Shown: positions 50,132 to 62,523, numbered from the stretch's first letter. The stretch: 64,000 nucleotides of DNA from Verticillium longisporum (GCA_019188255.1 JAETXT010000009.1:2480001-2544000), one strand, 5' to 3'. Made by a program: numbers and translations. The notes: a model not told the origin generated them from the letters alone.

Positions 50132-51442
50132 ATGGACAAGAAGAACGAAGACTTCGAGTTGCGGCCCATAGGCTCGCGGGCTGGAAGTCGCAGTCCTGGA
50201 GGCCACGAAAGAGATGGATTTTTGTCGAGATCACCATCACGGCGACCGCAGCAACAGTCACTGGCGGCGCAGATCAGCAAGGTCGACAACAGCCCAGGCG
50301 CCTCGATCCTGGCGTACTGCTTTTCATCCATTAGCATGACCGTAGTCAACAAGTTTGTTGTCTCGGGCAAGTTTTGGAACCTCAACTTCTTTTACTTGGC
50401 CGTCCAAGCCATCGTTTGCGTCACCACGATACAAATATGCAAGAACGTGGGAATGATTCGGGTCCTGGCTCCCTTCGACCAGGAGAAGGCCAAGAAATGT
50501 AAGTTCAAGTTTCGGGTGGGCGCACTGTCTGCAGTCGCGATTGACCAGAGCTGATAACCTGGAAAGGGTTTCCCATATCGTTGCTGCTCGTTGGCATGAT
50601 TTATACCAGCACAAAGGCACTTCAATTCCTCTCCGTCCCTGTTTATACCATCTTCAAGAACCTTACGATCATCGTGATTGCGTATGGAGAGGTTCTGTGG
50701 TTCGGTGGCAGTGTTACGCCGCTAGCCCTTCTTTCTTTTGGCTTGATGGTGCTTAGCTCCGTTGTGGCAGCCTGGGCTGACATACAGCACGCTATTTACG
50801 GGTCAGTAGGGGAGCATGATGCGTCTGCTGCCATGTCAACTCTTAACGCAGGGTACGCTTGGATGGGGTTCAACGTGTTCTGTACTGCTGCCTATGTTTT
50901 GGGAATGCGCAAAGTAATCAAGAAGATGAACTTCAAAGACTGGGACAGTAAGTTTTGAGCTTGAGCGTGGTTATTGGTTTGCTGTGCTGACAGATGCAAA
51001 ACCAGCCATGTTCTACAACAATCTTCTTACGATCCCGGTGCTCATTGTCTGCTCCCTGCTTCTAGAAGACTGGTCGTCGGAAAATCTAACGAAGAACTTC
51101 CCGCCCGCGACACGTAACGGCCTCTTCATTGGCATGATCTACTCGGGACTATGCGCCATCTTCATCTCGTACTGTTCTGCTTGGTGTATCAGAGTAACGT
51201 CATCCACGACATACTCAATGGTGGGAGCGCTCAACAAGCTACCAATTGCCGTTAGTGGCCTGGTTTTCTTTTCCGCTCCGGTCACATTTGGCAGCGTAAC
51301 GGCCATTTTCCTTGGTTTTGTCAGTGGTATCGTATACGCGTGGGCGAGAGTTCGGCAGACGGCAGCATCGAAGATGTCGCTACCTACCACGCAGCCGATG
51401 AGTGCCAGTTCCAGGAGCAACAACGATGCCGCAAACTCATGA
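50132..51442 (+). CDS. VRG4: GDP-mannose transporter (Golgi nucleotide-sugar antiporter)
   Basis: Imports GDP-mannose into the Golgi lumen in exchange for GMP, feeding protein and lipid mannosylation and cell wall mannan. Three exons (50132-50498, 50567-50947, 50994-51442); introns of 68 and 46 bp start GTAAGT and splice in phase to give [15 protein letters not shown] and [13 protein letters not shown]. 398 aa, the usual family length. A cytosolic Ser/Arg-rich N-terminus precedes about ten membrane helices. The two substrate motifs known from yeast Vrg4 are intact: FYNN (residues 256-259) and GALNK (327-331). The hydrophilic Ser/Thr-rich tail is typical. Also called GMT1 in other fungi. Confidence 0.95.
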
Positions 51443-52164
51443 GTTGGTATCGAACTCTGCGTCGCGATCTTTTCGCTGACGAAAGTTGCATTGCCGGTTG
51501 TCTTTTGGCACAACCTCGCTATAACCTTTCGGGGCGCATCCTGGCGAGGCCGAATAGACCAAGGCACAGAAGAAGCCAAATGTCATTGAATAGCATCGTC
51601 CACCATCAGGCTTTGTGATTAGGCATGGTAGTGTTTGCATCTCGTACCTCGAGCTTTCATGGTACTGGTTAATGGCGTCGGCAACAAGGAATGTTTGTAT
51701 TGAGCACACGAATGGGCCCTTTCTCGCCAAATGTCGAGGTTGTGCGTGAGAGTAGACTCGTCAATTGATTATTAGACATAACCTTCATGTAGACTTTTCA
51801 ACAATTAGTTTTCTCTTGCGAATGCCAGGTACCTACCTTCCCTTGCTTCCCTCGATAGCTAGCTGTAGTTATCACGCGTTTTGAATAGCGTGGGGCAACA
51901 TGTGCGACACGTGCCAGGCCTTACGTCATATGACCAGCCTAGGTCTTGACCCCAAATAGACAGTAAAATTAACCTGATCATACTCCTCCAAGCCCGCCAG
52001 TCGCAACAAACACCGTCTAGACCATGCCTAAGGATATGGCTGAGCCCGACTTTACATTCCTTCTGCGATAACACTCGTGCTTTGGGTTCACGGAAATACG
52101 CCAGCTTCGCAAGTGTATTTCAAGCTTCCCTCACTCAGCTCAAAGAGCCCAGCAGTTGCCCAAG
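51443..52164. other. Transporter-acyltransferase intergenic region
   Basis: 722 bp. The left part is transporter 3' UTR and the right part acyltransferase promoter. Visible motifs are AGGTACCTACCTT (51827-51839), an E-box CACGTG (51908-51913) and a CRE-like TTACGTCA (51921-51928). No gene seen. Confidence 0.45.
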
Positions 52165-54025
52165 ATGCTGCCCCTAATAAACAAGCGTAACATGAGCAAG
52201 TCCCGACCAACCTTGCAAAGATTGCTGACGTGTTGCCTTTCAGCCTTCGAGCTCCTGTCCCCAGGACTTGGCGTGCCTACAGACGACAGTAAGATGACCT
52301 CGTACACTGCCACCCTGACCCTAAACACAGTTTCTGACCATGCGTTACCACCAGTCAAGCTCGTGTTTTCATGGCTACTCTCGTATCCACTGGCTGCTCT
52401 TCTCAAGTGCATTCCTGATTCTCGACCTGACCTTAAGAATATTTACGTGATAAGGTACGTTCTCACAGCCCTTGCACAGCATCGTTGTCTGACATCTCTC
52501 ACTAGCGCGTCGATATTCTATCTTGTTGGCCTCTTCAATCTCTGGGCTGGTTTGCAAACTCTTTTCATTAGTTCCGCTGGGACATATCTCATTGCCAATA
52601 CGTTTCGCCACAGTCCTTTCATGCCATGGATCGGCTTTGTCTTCGTGATGGGGCACTTGTCCATCAACCAGATCAGTCGACAGCTAGAAAGTAATCCGGC
52701 CGACGTCGACATTACTGGTGCGCAGATGGTACTGGTCATGAAGCTCAGCGCGTTCTGCTGGAACGTGGCAGATGGTCAGCTTCCTAGCGACCACTTGTCC
52801 GATTTTCAGAAGGATAGGAAGCTGGTAGAGCTTCCACCCCTGCTGGAGTACGCCGGTTATGTCATGTTTTTCCCTTCACTCTTTGGTGGTCCTACGTTCG
52901 AATACGTCGAGTATCGCCGGTGGCTGGACACTTCCATGTTTGATCTACCGCCCAATCTGGAAGCTTCAAAAAAGCCACCGGTGAGAAGGCAACGCAAAGT
53001 CCCTCGCAGTGGAACTCCAGCGGCGTGGAAAGCAGCATCTGGTCTCATGTGGATTGCTTTCTTCGTATTCATGTCCGGTTCCTTCAGCCCTTCAAGGCTA
53101 ACTCACCCGGCCTTGCTTGAGCACGGCTTCATCCGCCGCGTGTGGATCTTATACTGCGTCGGGTTGACCGCAAGGATGAAGTACTATGGAGCATGGTCCC
53201 TGGCTGAAGGTGCATGCATCCTCACTGGGCTCGGATACAATGGTGTCGACCCCATCACCGGCAGAGTCTCGTGGAACAGGCTACAGAACATTGACCCCAG
53301 AGGCGTCGAGTTGGCCCAGAATGTACGCGGCTACCTCGGCAGCTGGAATATGAATACCAACAAGTGGCTCCGGAACTATGTATACCTCCGTGTTACACCC
53401 CGAGGGAAGAAGCCCGGATTCCGAGCTAGTCTCATGACATTTGGAACCAGTGCGCTTTGGCACGGCTTCTATCCCGGCTATTATATGACATTTATTCTGG
53501 CAAGCCTCATCCAAACCGTGGCCAAAAGTAAGTCCAGATCAAGATATTCCCCCATGGACCAACCAACCCGCTAACAAATGAGACTTTCGCCGCTACGTCC
53601 GCCCTTTCTTCCTCGACCCAGACTCCGGTCTGCCGAACCGCAAGAAGAAGTATTACGACGTGCTATCTTTTCTCACTACGCAGGTGGTGATGTCATTTGC
53701 CGTTGCTCCTTTCCTCATTCTTAGCTTTTCCGGATCCGTCTTGGTCTGGTCGCGAGTTTACTTCTTTGCCATCGTGGGCGTGGCCGTCTCGATGGGCTTC
53801 TTCGCGTCTCCGGGGAAGCAGATCTTGAAGCAAGGGTTAGAAAGTCGCCAGCGGCGGCCAGGCATCCAGCTTGGCCGTACCTTAAGCTCCGATAGCCTCG
53901 TTGGGCGCGAACCAGTCCTCGGTGTGGCGGCGGATCCAGAAAGGGAGTTGGATGAGGCAGTCCAAGAGATCAGAGCTGAGGTGGAGGCTCGTCACCGAGT
54001 GAAAACCAGGCACCACAAAGCATAA
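52165..54025 (+). CDS. ALE1: MBOAT lysophospholipid acyltransferase
   Basis: ER membrane enzyme of the MBOAT family that re-acylates lysophospholipids with acyl-CoA (Lands cycle). Five exons: 52165-52186, 52244-52288, 52355-52454, 52506-53527, 53583-54025. Each junction restores family sequence: LINKPFELLSPGLG, GVPTDDIKLVFSWLLSYPLA, YVISASIFYLVGLFNLWAG and VAKNFRRYVRPFF. 543 aa with multiple membrane helices. Key motifs: MGHLSINQI, DITGAQMVLVMKLSAFCWN, NTNKWLRNYVY, and the catalytic histidine at about residue 375 in ALWHGFYPGYY. The hydrophilic Arg/Glu-rich C-terminal tail is likely cytosolic. The first three introns (57, 66, 51 nt) are multiples of three with no in-frame stop, so an uncorrected reading looks like one long open frame. 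Confidence 0.93.
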
Positions 54026-54754
54026 AAACCACGCTTGCGGCTTGATTGATTTCTTATTATGACACCCGGTTAGGAGCAGTGCAGACAAGACGTTATGAAG
54101 AGTATGGCTGGCGTGTCAGGTTTATGATGAGGTTGTCGAGTATATACATTGCAGAATAGATATTCTTCTTTCCACCGCATCACCATTATAAATCTCGTCC
54201 CTTCCGCCTTTGCCAACCACCCGCGCGAGGTCCATCGCTAGATTAATGATTGGCTGAAGTTTGTATGCGGTCGTTCCACTTTGTGTCGTATGATATATGG
54301 TATAGAGTACTATGATACATGCTCGAATCGAGGAAATAGACCGAATAGATATACACGGCTGTATGTGACAGCCCATCATCCAATGGACAGCGTAGCAGAT
54401 GAGATATAATGATCTCCTTGCAGTGGACATGACAGCGTAAATCGAACATGTCTGCGTTCAGATTAGAAAAGGAAAATGTCGAGCATATCGCGCGACTGTG
54501 TGTGCATGTGCCGTATTGCCGTATAGTCATAATGGCTTCGTAATGCGCCTGGTGTTTGGATCGTCGTAATGTCGTCTATAGAAGGGTAAAAAACAAGAGA
54601 GAGAGAGAGAAAGAGTGGGAGTATCAGGTATCAAATCAAGTAAGAATGTCCCAAAAGGTTGATGGCAGCAAGGGCAAGAGACCTTGACTGGGTTGATCGT
54701 TCTGCAGTCAATGTCGAGGTAACTCATGAGCCATTCAGGTAGAGTGGTGGCCGT
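54026..54754. other. Convergent 3' region between acyltransferase and serine-rich gene
   Basis: About 730 bp between two stop codons on opposite strands, presumably both 3' UTRs. It contains a (GA)n microsatellite at 54597-54612. No gene seen. Confidence 0.45.
54597..54612. repeat. GA microsatellite
   Basis: About eight GA dinucleotides in a row, in the downstream region of the serine-rich gene. Confidence 0.85.
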
Positions 54755-57475
54755 TCAGCTTGCAGGGTGTCCCCAACCGTGTTTGGCCCCAACAACAGCC
54801 AGTGTAACGATCACAGCCACGATCAAGACACCGACAAGTGCCATGATGCGGTTGAGGTTCCTCCACCATCGGGCGCTTCGATAACATATCTCGTCCATGT
54901 GGGTTGGGGGCCGTGCCGACTCCATTTCAATATCGAGCATACTGGAATCGTCTGGTGCACGCTCGACCATTTCTGTGTACGGGAGTGGCGGCAACGGCAA
55001 GAAAGCTGCCACCATCCATGCTATTGCATTGTCAGTGACTGGTACATGCAAGAACACACAATCAACCTAACTTACCAATAGGTAGGATGAAACCTAATAT
55101 GAACATGACAACTTGTACATTGCGCCGCCCAAAGGGGCTGCTGTCGACTGACCAGCTCACAGATGGCGGCTCCCAGATACTGTAGCCACTGGCACGTTGA
55201 TCGCGGCCCAAGTGAGGTGACCAAATACTGGACGTCTGCTTTCGCAAGCTAGATCGCGGGTGGAAACCAATTACTGGAGCGGACGTGATCTCCATCGAGC
55301 CCGTGTCTGACATACGGCGCGCCCGGCCAGAGGGCTGAACTTCGCGAGGTCTGCGGCGCGGGCTGCGTAAATTCAATGAAAGGTTGTCGATACTTGGTGA
55401 GCCGCTTCGGAAAGAGCCGCGAGACCTGCCGCTGTCGTTGTAATCCGTGGTCATGGACTCGGACGAAACACCATGTCTCAGCCATCTTCGTTCGCCGCTG
55501 CCGTAATATAACCTGGCCCAAGTAGGCAGCGAAGCGTTCGTCATGCTGTTAGCTTGAGAACTACCAGATGAATGAATGTTACGATCCGATGACGAAGTGC
55601 TAGACATGAAACTCGACAGACGTCTTCTCGATGGCCGCTGATGTAGCTCATGCAGATCCGCCAGGCCATCGCCGTGCTCGTCTTGATCCCGGACTAGGCG
55701 GACGGTTCCACCGCGGCAGTGCGAAGGCTGTGGCCTCTCAAGAGAATCTGTCAGAGACTGAGAGCCGGACGTGTGCTGATCATGTGCAGCTAAGGACGAA
55801 GAAATGCTCAGCATTTGGCGGCTGTGGTTGCTGTAAAAACCACTATTGCGCCGAGCCGGCCCTGATAAGGCAGAGACGGAGCGCGACACAGGCTCACTTC
55901 CGCCTTCACTCTCTGAAATGACAGTTGACAGCTGTGAGCTCCATACATGCGGATGAGATGCCATGTGTGATCTAGAGGGGCCGGTAACCGAAGTACCTGT
56001 ATCCCATGAATCCGAGTGACGGCTCGGGACGCCAGAAGAGCCCCGCGGGCGCTGTAGCGCGATGGGTATCGCAAAAAGGTCTGGATCGCTTCTTGCGCAA
56101 TGATGCTACTGATCGATGTTAATGAGCCGGCGGTCAAGGAGTCTTTTGATCTGGTCTTGTATAGGCCGAATCTTTCAATTGAGTTCTTTCGGCCCGGCCT
56201 TAGTGGCGGTACAATCAGACTCTCATGAGAGTAGGCGGAGCGCGGGGCGAGAGGCGATGAGGATGAAGGATCGCCGTGGACCACGTAGTTATTGTCGCTG
56301 CTTGCGGTCTTGGGTGGACTTGAATGATTTAATGTCGGCCAACACGGCGATGAGCGGTCGAGGACCTCGTAATTCGAGTCACTGGTGGAGGGGGGGATCA
56401 AGCTATCCGTGTCAGGATGCGCCTCAGGCGCGACGGGCTGGCGAGCGTTATAGACCTTGTAATTTGTTGTTTCCGAGTCTGTGGAAGCCGATTGCAAGGA
56501 CCCAAAGGACAGCTCTGAAGACTTGTTGAGCAGGGAGTGCAAGTCTCGTTCTCGTTCGGCAGCTGCTGTCGCCTCGAGCAGTGTAGGAAGCGGATTATCA
56601 GACGAAAGTGGACGCAGGGTCTGTTTTGGGGCTGGATCGGGGGTTTTGGAGACCTTGCGAAGGCCCCCGACGAGCTGATAATTCCAAGGAGACGAGGCGG
56701 AATCGGCTATCGGGTCCTCACTTAATTGCACAGTGGAGGAGGTTGGGGTGCAGGGGGAGAAGCTTCGGTCAGGCAACGTGGTCATGGGTGAGCTACGACG
56801 ACCTTCGCCGGAGAAGGCGGATGACAGTCGTTCAAATGAGCTCGAGGCGGACAGCGACAGGGACAGGGATACCGAAGGCGGGATTGAGTCGCTCTGCGGC
56901 TCGAGAGAGAAAGTTTTGGTGTCAGAATGGACATTGATGCGATGGCGACGGCGCGATGGGGCGCGAGATGAAGAAACTGGTCTGAAGGCGGCTTGGCTTT
57001 CTGTGCGTTGGGCCGATGCATGAATAAGGGAAATGTGCGATGAATTGGTTGGCGCAGGGGATGGTGTGTGAGAAGCGTCAGGGACCGGGCTGGTAGGGGT
57101 GGTCGGTTTGCGCGAGGCCGTGCTCATCCTCTGGCTTTGGCGATGAGGTGCTGCAGACGGTTCTGCTCCATCTGCTCGTTTCGAGGCTGAAACACGATTG
57201 TCGATGGCGGGAACCAATCGAACCGTGGAGGTATGGGAAGATCTCAACGTGGAGGACGTTGACGGCAGTCGGTCGGTGCCATATTGACGACGGTCGATCG
57301 GTGACTTTTGAATTTCGCGACTGGTGTGATCGTTGCTAACAATTGGCGTATCAACCTGTACACTGACGGGTCGCGGCGGGCTGTAAGGTACTATACGAAT
57401 AGCGAGCCTGTTGTTCTGCGATTCGCTACGCTGATGCAGAGGTCTTCGCGGTGACGGTGGCGAAGCAGAGGACAT
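54755..57475 (-). CDS. Fungal serine-rich protein with two C-terminal membrane segments
   Basis: Uncharacterised protein family of filamentous ascomycetes, often named only 'serine-rich protein'. From ATG at 57475, very Ser/Pro-rich and disordered (opening MSSASPPSPRRPLHQRSES), with PYSPPRP near the N-terminus. An internal SSQLSTVISESEGGSEPVSRS block leads to the conserved C-terminus: VQVVMFILGFILPIA spliced to WMVAAFLPLPPLPY, then ARWWRNLNRIMALVG and a second membrane helix. The C-terminal intron is 55021-55075 (GTAAGT..AATAG). One frame break lies at the plus-strand A5 run 56073-56077. Adding one base there gives 888 aa with continuous Ser-rich sequence. Alternatively a 65-nt intron (about 55942-56006) would also restore frame but would remove conserved PHVWSSQ. 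A membrane or endomembrane location is inferred. Confidence 0.7.
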
Positions 57476-60075
57476 GCTCGGCACAAGCCCTGGCGGCGGG
57501 CTGCGCTGCGAGTCCTTGGTGGAATGATGCTTCGTAGAGTCGACGCTGAGCTGGTGAAAGAAAATAGGGGGGAAAGATTGGCGTTGGTGTGAGTGGTGCT
57601 TTCAATGAGCTGGTAGGTATGGCTGCAGTGAAGGACACGAACACTCAACATGATGAGATGGGTGTAGCAGCTGGATGTGAGCGGTATTCCATCGACAGGC
57701 ATGAGAGCGAGTGAATGTGAGAGAGAGAGAGTATGTGTGTATGTCGACAAGACTCCGACGGTGAATCTTGCAGGATGACAGTGCTGGGGTGGAAATAGAG
57801 GCCAACGATTATAACAGATAGATAATTAAAGGACGGAAGAAGGCAGCGCTGTATGACGAAACGACAAGTGACAAGGTCGAAGCGACGAAGGAGTGTGAGG
57901 CGGCTGGCGAGACGAGGGTGCAACAACCAGCAGTCAGCCAGCCGGTAGTTGGGGAACTATGCCTGCTGGTGGTGAGGAACCGATATCAGGTCAACAGCAC
58001 GCCATGATGGTGCGATGGCATCCGGACGCGAAATACATGTATAGAACAGGGGAGAAGGAGAAGTGGAAGGAGTGGTCGCGAGAGAGGAGGAAGAGTGTGA
58101 ATAAGATGGGGAGGTGGGTAGGATAGCATCTTAGAGAAGAAACAGGGAAGCCGTGGAGGAAATTGGACCTTGGTGACAAGACGAGGTGGGCGAAGAGCTG
58201 CAGCTGCAGCTAAGGTAGACCTGCATGTGGTTGCTGCAGGGCTCTTTCGGCGGCGAGGCAGGTACGCCCCATCCCGTGTCTACCACCCTCTTTGCCAGAC
58301 AATTCTTGCCTGTGCCCCATCTCGCCCTGCCGCCTGCGCCTGCTCTTCCCACACAGGTGCCCTCGAGCTTGGTTTGTGCGAGTCCAGTGACCTATCGCCC
58401 ATTCGCGCGTACTTGGTTGACCATATGTGTGTTCTGTTATGACTGGCTTGGGTCGCCGGATATTGATTGGTCCACGACACATCTCGAATCCTGGGGGTGC
58501 CGGCGCGCGCTTGAACTGGGTGGCCTTGGTTGCTGCTAGTTCGAATCCACAATGCAGGTACCCAGACTCTTCGTACGCCACGGCCAACGGCATCTGGAGC
58601 CAGCTTTCAAAAGTCGAATTCTCACTCCTCAAGCCTGCTCGTCCCACCCCGCCCCGCCGAACAGACAGGCGGTCAGGCCCGGTTCTGGCTTTGGTTCTTG
58701 GTCTGGTTCCAGGGGGGGGAAGTACATGTAGTGGAGGCGCCAGCCGGCCAGTCGAACTCGCCTTCAAACGTCATTTGATTGGCACGCGCAAGCGCAATCG
58801 AGCCGGGGGCACCTGCTGGCTTCAGGAGAATCAGTGCGCGAGGAGCTGTGCACTCAATAGCTCCAGTATTGGACAATGGTAAAAACACCGAGATTGCGGA
58901 CCGCATGTGTGTCTTTCCAGCAGCAAAGACAAGTGGGCGGGTGGGTATAGACTGGAGACGGGGGAGGTCCCACCCCCTGAACCTCGCAGCGAGTACCTAG
59001 CTTGTATTGAGTGGACAAATCAACCAATCGCTTCGAGCCTCAATGGAGGTAAGCCAGCGCGTCGGGTTCGTGTCGCGTCTCTTGGTCAATGTTTTTTTCT
59101 GGCTCCAAAGACAACAGGCTCTGTGCGGGTTGTGCCTAGATGCCGACGTCAGATTACGGCTGCAAGGAGACAGCCAGAGCTCCCTTTGCTCTGCCACGAC
59201 GGGATCCGCAAATCCCGTGAAAAGAAAGGTGGGAGGAAGAAAGACGGAGGCGGCGAGGGGGGTTTGTCAAACAGCTTGCCGCTTGATCGATGACAAAATG
59301 CTACCCAACCAATGCATCGGTCATGCTGCTTCGTATCAACCCGCATGACAGGAGCTATGATGAACCAAGACCACTGCTCTCGTCCTTATTAGGCGCGGGG
59401 TCTCCCAAGACCCAGCCTGCCCGCCCTGGCATCAGGCCCAGCACAAAGGTCTGGCGCGGCTGATGAAGAGAGGCTAAGCTGGCCGTCGCAGGGAACAGCT
59501 TGTGATACCTTGATTGTTTCGAAGCACTTGTCCGATGACGAGATGAGATGGCAGCCCCTCGAGAACCGGGCTCATCCTTCAAGCATGAGTGTGCTGGCAG
59601 GCCTTTTATGAGATGGGTTCCTCGCGAGCCAGATTGGCCAATATTATCAAGCGGGGTCATCCCAGTACCTGCTTCGTCGTCGGCAAGTCCACATATATGA
59701 CGTTACGCGGGTTATGTGTTTATTCGGATGTCGTCGGCTCTGACTTGGGAGGGAACTGAGCCATCTTTGTTCGCCGTCACGACAGCCAATACTTCAAGGC
59801 ATTGTCCCAGGCAAACGGATCATCGCGAGCCCCGACTCAAATGTCACAAAGGAAGAGCTCGACTACACATAGCGGGAACCCCTCCTCACCCGCACCGATT
59901 TGCAGTGCTCACGAAACAAAAACTCCAGGTCTCTTGCCGCGTTTTCCACCTCGAGTACCGATTCCACGAACACATGACCTGGCCGCACTTATTGTTGCCT
60001 TTGCCGTCCGCTCTGCTCCTCTCTACACTCTTCGCAAAGCGCGCTACTGCATTTGAAGCCGAGGCCAAAGTCGAA
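57476..60075. other. Long divergent region between serine-rich gene and RCE1
   Basis: 2.6 kb without a gene I can support. The left part (to about 58150) is pyrimidine-rich on the minus strand and includes a (GA)n run at 57719-57731; it is probably a long 5' leader of the serine-rich gene. Several open frames of 60-185 codons exist (for example 58210-58767, minus), but they have no family features, overlap on both strands and follow GC content. The RCE1 frame is open back to 59716, but no family homology is evident before 60076. Confidence 0.5.
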
Positions 60076-61143
60076 ATGTCGACTACAGACGCTGTGCTTT
60101 ATCCCACGACCGCTTTCGCGCTCCTTGTGTGTCTCTGTTGTTTGCGTGTTTAGCTTCTTGATGGCACCGAGAGACTGCGGCTAACCATGTCCTCACCGTA
60201 GCTTGCATACACTCTGGCATACGTGTTGCCTCTGTATGCCTCATCAGACACGCGCCCATCGCCTGAGCTGCTGCGAGATGATCCCCGCGTTATCCGCGCT
60301 CGCATCAGATCTGTTCTGTGCTCGACTGCCCTGTGTTCCTTTTGCACTTGCATCATCTTGCACCGCAACTATGCTCTCGCCATAGACCCGCTTCACGCCA
60401 TGGGCTACTGGCCACTGGGGGTCACAGAAGCCGCCAGCTCGGTACTCTTGACTGCCATTCTCTTCAGCGCACCGTTGTTCGAAACGCTCGTACTTGACGG
60501 TGCCTGGAAGGACTTGGTGAGCACACGCGCCATCATGGACATCTGGCAATCCTGGACTACATGGCGCAACATTGTCATTGTATGCCCTCCCTTACCGGGC
60601 GCGCGCTTCGCTCATCCTTCTTCCATTAAGTTACATCAAACAGCTGATGCTTCATAGGGCCCCGCCACAGAGGAGCTGCTTTTTCGGTCAGCGTCCATAC
60701 CACTCTTCCTTGCAGCCCATCTTTCTATCTACAAGACGATTTTTCTGTCCCCAATCATCTTCGGCATGGCCCACATTCACCACTTCTACGAGTTTCGTAT
60801 CACCCATCCTCGCGTGCCTCTGCCCGTGGCCATTGCCCGCACTGTTCTGCAGTTTTCGTACACAACCTTATTCGGTGCCTACGCCACATTCCTGTTCCTC
60901 CGCACAGGCAGCCTCCTTGCTGCCACCCTCGTCCATGCTTTCTGCAATGCCATGGGTCTCCCGCGCTTCTGGGGCGTTGTCGATCCATACTGGATTTCAC
61001 ACGATGACGCGCGAGCGACCAATGCCCGTCGCCTCTGGTCCGCGCTGTACTACCTCATGTTATTGGCTGGGGCCTGGGCCTGGTGGTCGAACCTCATGAC
61101 CTTGACGGCGAGTTCAAGAAGCGTGGTGGACATGGCCTGGTAG
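60076..61143 (+). CDS. RCE1: CAAX prenyl protease 2 (type II CAAX endopeptidase)
   Basis: ER integral membrane protease that removes the AAX tripeptide from prenylated CAAX proteins such as Ras, Rho and a-factor-type pheromones. Three exons (60076-60126, 60202-60579, 60658-61143); introns of 75 and 78 bp, the first with branch site GCTAAC. 304 aa. Catalytic motifs of the ABI/CPBP family are intact: EELLFR (Glu148/149), FGMAHIHH (His182) and HAFCNAMGLPRFWG (His236, Asn240). The N-terminus begins with a membrane helix joined across intron 1 (TTAFALL to LAYTLAYVLPLY). An in-frame ATG at 59974 would add about 34 hydrophobic residues; I prefer the shorter start by family length. The stop lies 88 bp from the convergent MMM1 stop. 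Confidence 0.93.
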
Positions 61144-61231
61144 GTATGCAGCGATGGTGTCTGCAGGTTAATCACGGCCTATCTGCGCTATTCGTGTGCA
61201 CGCTTTCGTTTGTTTCTTTGGCGGGAGTTTA

Positions 61232-62523
61232 TTACTGCACAAAGTCTGGCAGAGAACCCGGCATGATGAGCTCATCTTCGCTTCTCAACCTCCGTCGCCG
61301 AAGCGACTCTTGTGCTCGGTCCGTACGACTGCTAGCTTCAGCCTCAACCTCTTTGCGAGCCTCTGCTCGGATGTCCTGGCCCACGTCCCGACCCTTGGAT
61401 CTCCCTACAGACCCGATGTTTCCCTCTGCCATTCCATCGTCAGGACCCCTCGTGTTTTTCTTTCGAGGCCACAAGCTTGGCAGTGCAATCTCTTGAAATC
61501 GGGGCTCGACACATCGCTCGTCAAACCAACGGTGTAAGCGGGCCTCGATGAGCTGCGCAATTTTTGGCACGTCCTCTAGTTTGGACCGGCTCCCGAGCAA
61601 GCTCCCAATAGAAAAATCAAGTCGGTAATCGTCAAGAAAGTTGAAGGTCATCATGGTCGGTGTAGACTGAGATGGGTTACTGGGGATGAAGGAGACCGAC
61701 AGTGTTCCGCTGAAGCGTCTGACGGAGACGGTCAGCGCAACTGGCAGCACTGCGCTTAGTTTCTTAGGATAATTAAGCAGCAGCTTAGTCTCCAAAGCCA
61801 GGGTCAGTAGATCACTGAGATCGACGTCCATCCGGGCCTGCAGCTTGGCCCCTTCCCTAGTGGCGGCACTGGCATCGATCGTCTTGCTGTTGCCTAGACT
61901 CAGACCGTCCTCGTCCACAGGTATAATGCGACAATTGCTGAAAATAGGAAAGTCTTCGCCGAGGCTGAGTTTTGTGACACGAATCTCGTCGACAAAGTCG
62001 GGCCGTGATGTCCCATTCAAAGCCTTGGTTAAGGAACTGAGAATGGCGTCGTCGTGCTGCGCATCGCTCCTGAACTGGGCAATGGTCTGAGCTACGAGCA
62101 CATTGAACCAATCCAAGCTCTCAGGCTGGTGACTGTCGACATTGTAGTATGTCTTGCTCAGGATGGACCCGATGGTTAGGTTATATGGGCTCCTCAGGAC
62201 ACTTGACTTCTTCTTGTTCAATGATGGCTGGCCGGGACGGCCAGTGGCGGCCCGGAGACCCACGAGGGACTTCTTATGAGCAAGCGTCTTTGACCGCCGC
62301 TCAGTGGCTCGCAGTGAAGCTGTGACTTCGGGGGATGGCGGGTCCCCGAAGATGAAAAACTTGATGAAGGCTGCGAGCACGAGCACGACAGACAGCTGGC
62401 CTAACACGAGACCTTGCGCGAAAGACAAGCTTCGATCCGGGCCTGTCAGTTCAACAGAACCAGGAGAGAGGACAGGTACACTCACGTCGGTTCACTCGTG
62501 GCGGGGCAGGTTTTGTCGGCCAT
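61232..62523 (-). CDS. MMM1: Maintenance of mitochondrial morphology protein 1 (ERMES subunit)
   Basis: ER-anchored subunit of the ER-mitochondria encounter structure, which transfers phospholipids between the two organelles. Two exons: 62486-62523 ([13 protein letters not shown]) and 61232-62429. The 56-nt intron begins GTGAGT and has a branch site AACTGAC 15 nt before its acceptor GAAG. 411 aa, typical of filamentous fungi. A short luminal N-terminus leads to one membrane helix (about residues 18-41, [20 protein letters not shown]), then GDPPSP and a basic linker with AHKKSL. The SMP lipid-binding domain runs from about residue 95 ([17 protein letters not shown]) to [21 protein letters not shown]. 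An acidic/basic tail follows. The N-terminal exon is the least certain part. Confidence 0.95.

Noticed and set aside
58538..58560. GTTCGAATCC resembling a tRNA B box
   Set aside because: No A box at the right distance, no matching T stem or acceptor stem, and no cloverleaf could be drawn.
58210..58767. 185-codon minus-strand open frame
   Set aside because: Composition-driven, overlapped by open frames on the other strand, no recognisable domain, and no supporting splice structure.
59716..60075. In-frame upstream extension of RCE1
   Set aside because: The frame is open but the sequence has no family similarity. The short N-terminus from 60076 matches the usual length of the protease.
62430..62485. 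Reading the MMM1 N-terminus straight through as [14 protein letters not shown]
   Set aside because: The upstream ATG frame hits TGA at once. A GTGAGT donor with a well-placed branch site and acceptor gives a normal MADK... start and a frame that adds up to 411 codons.
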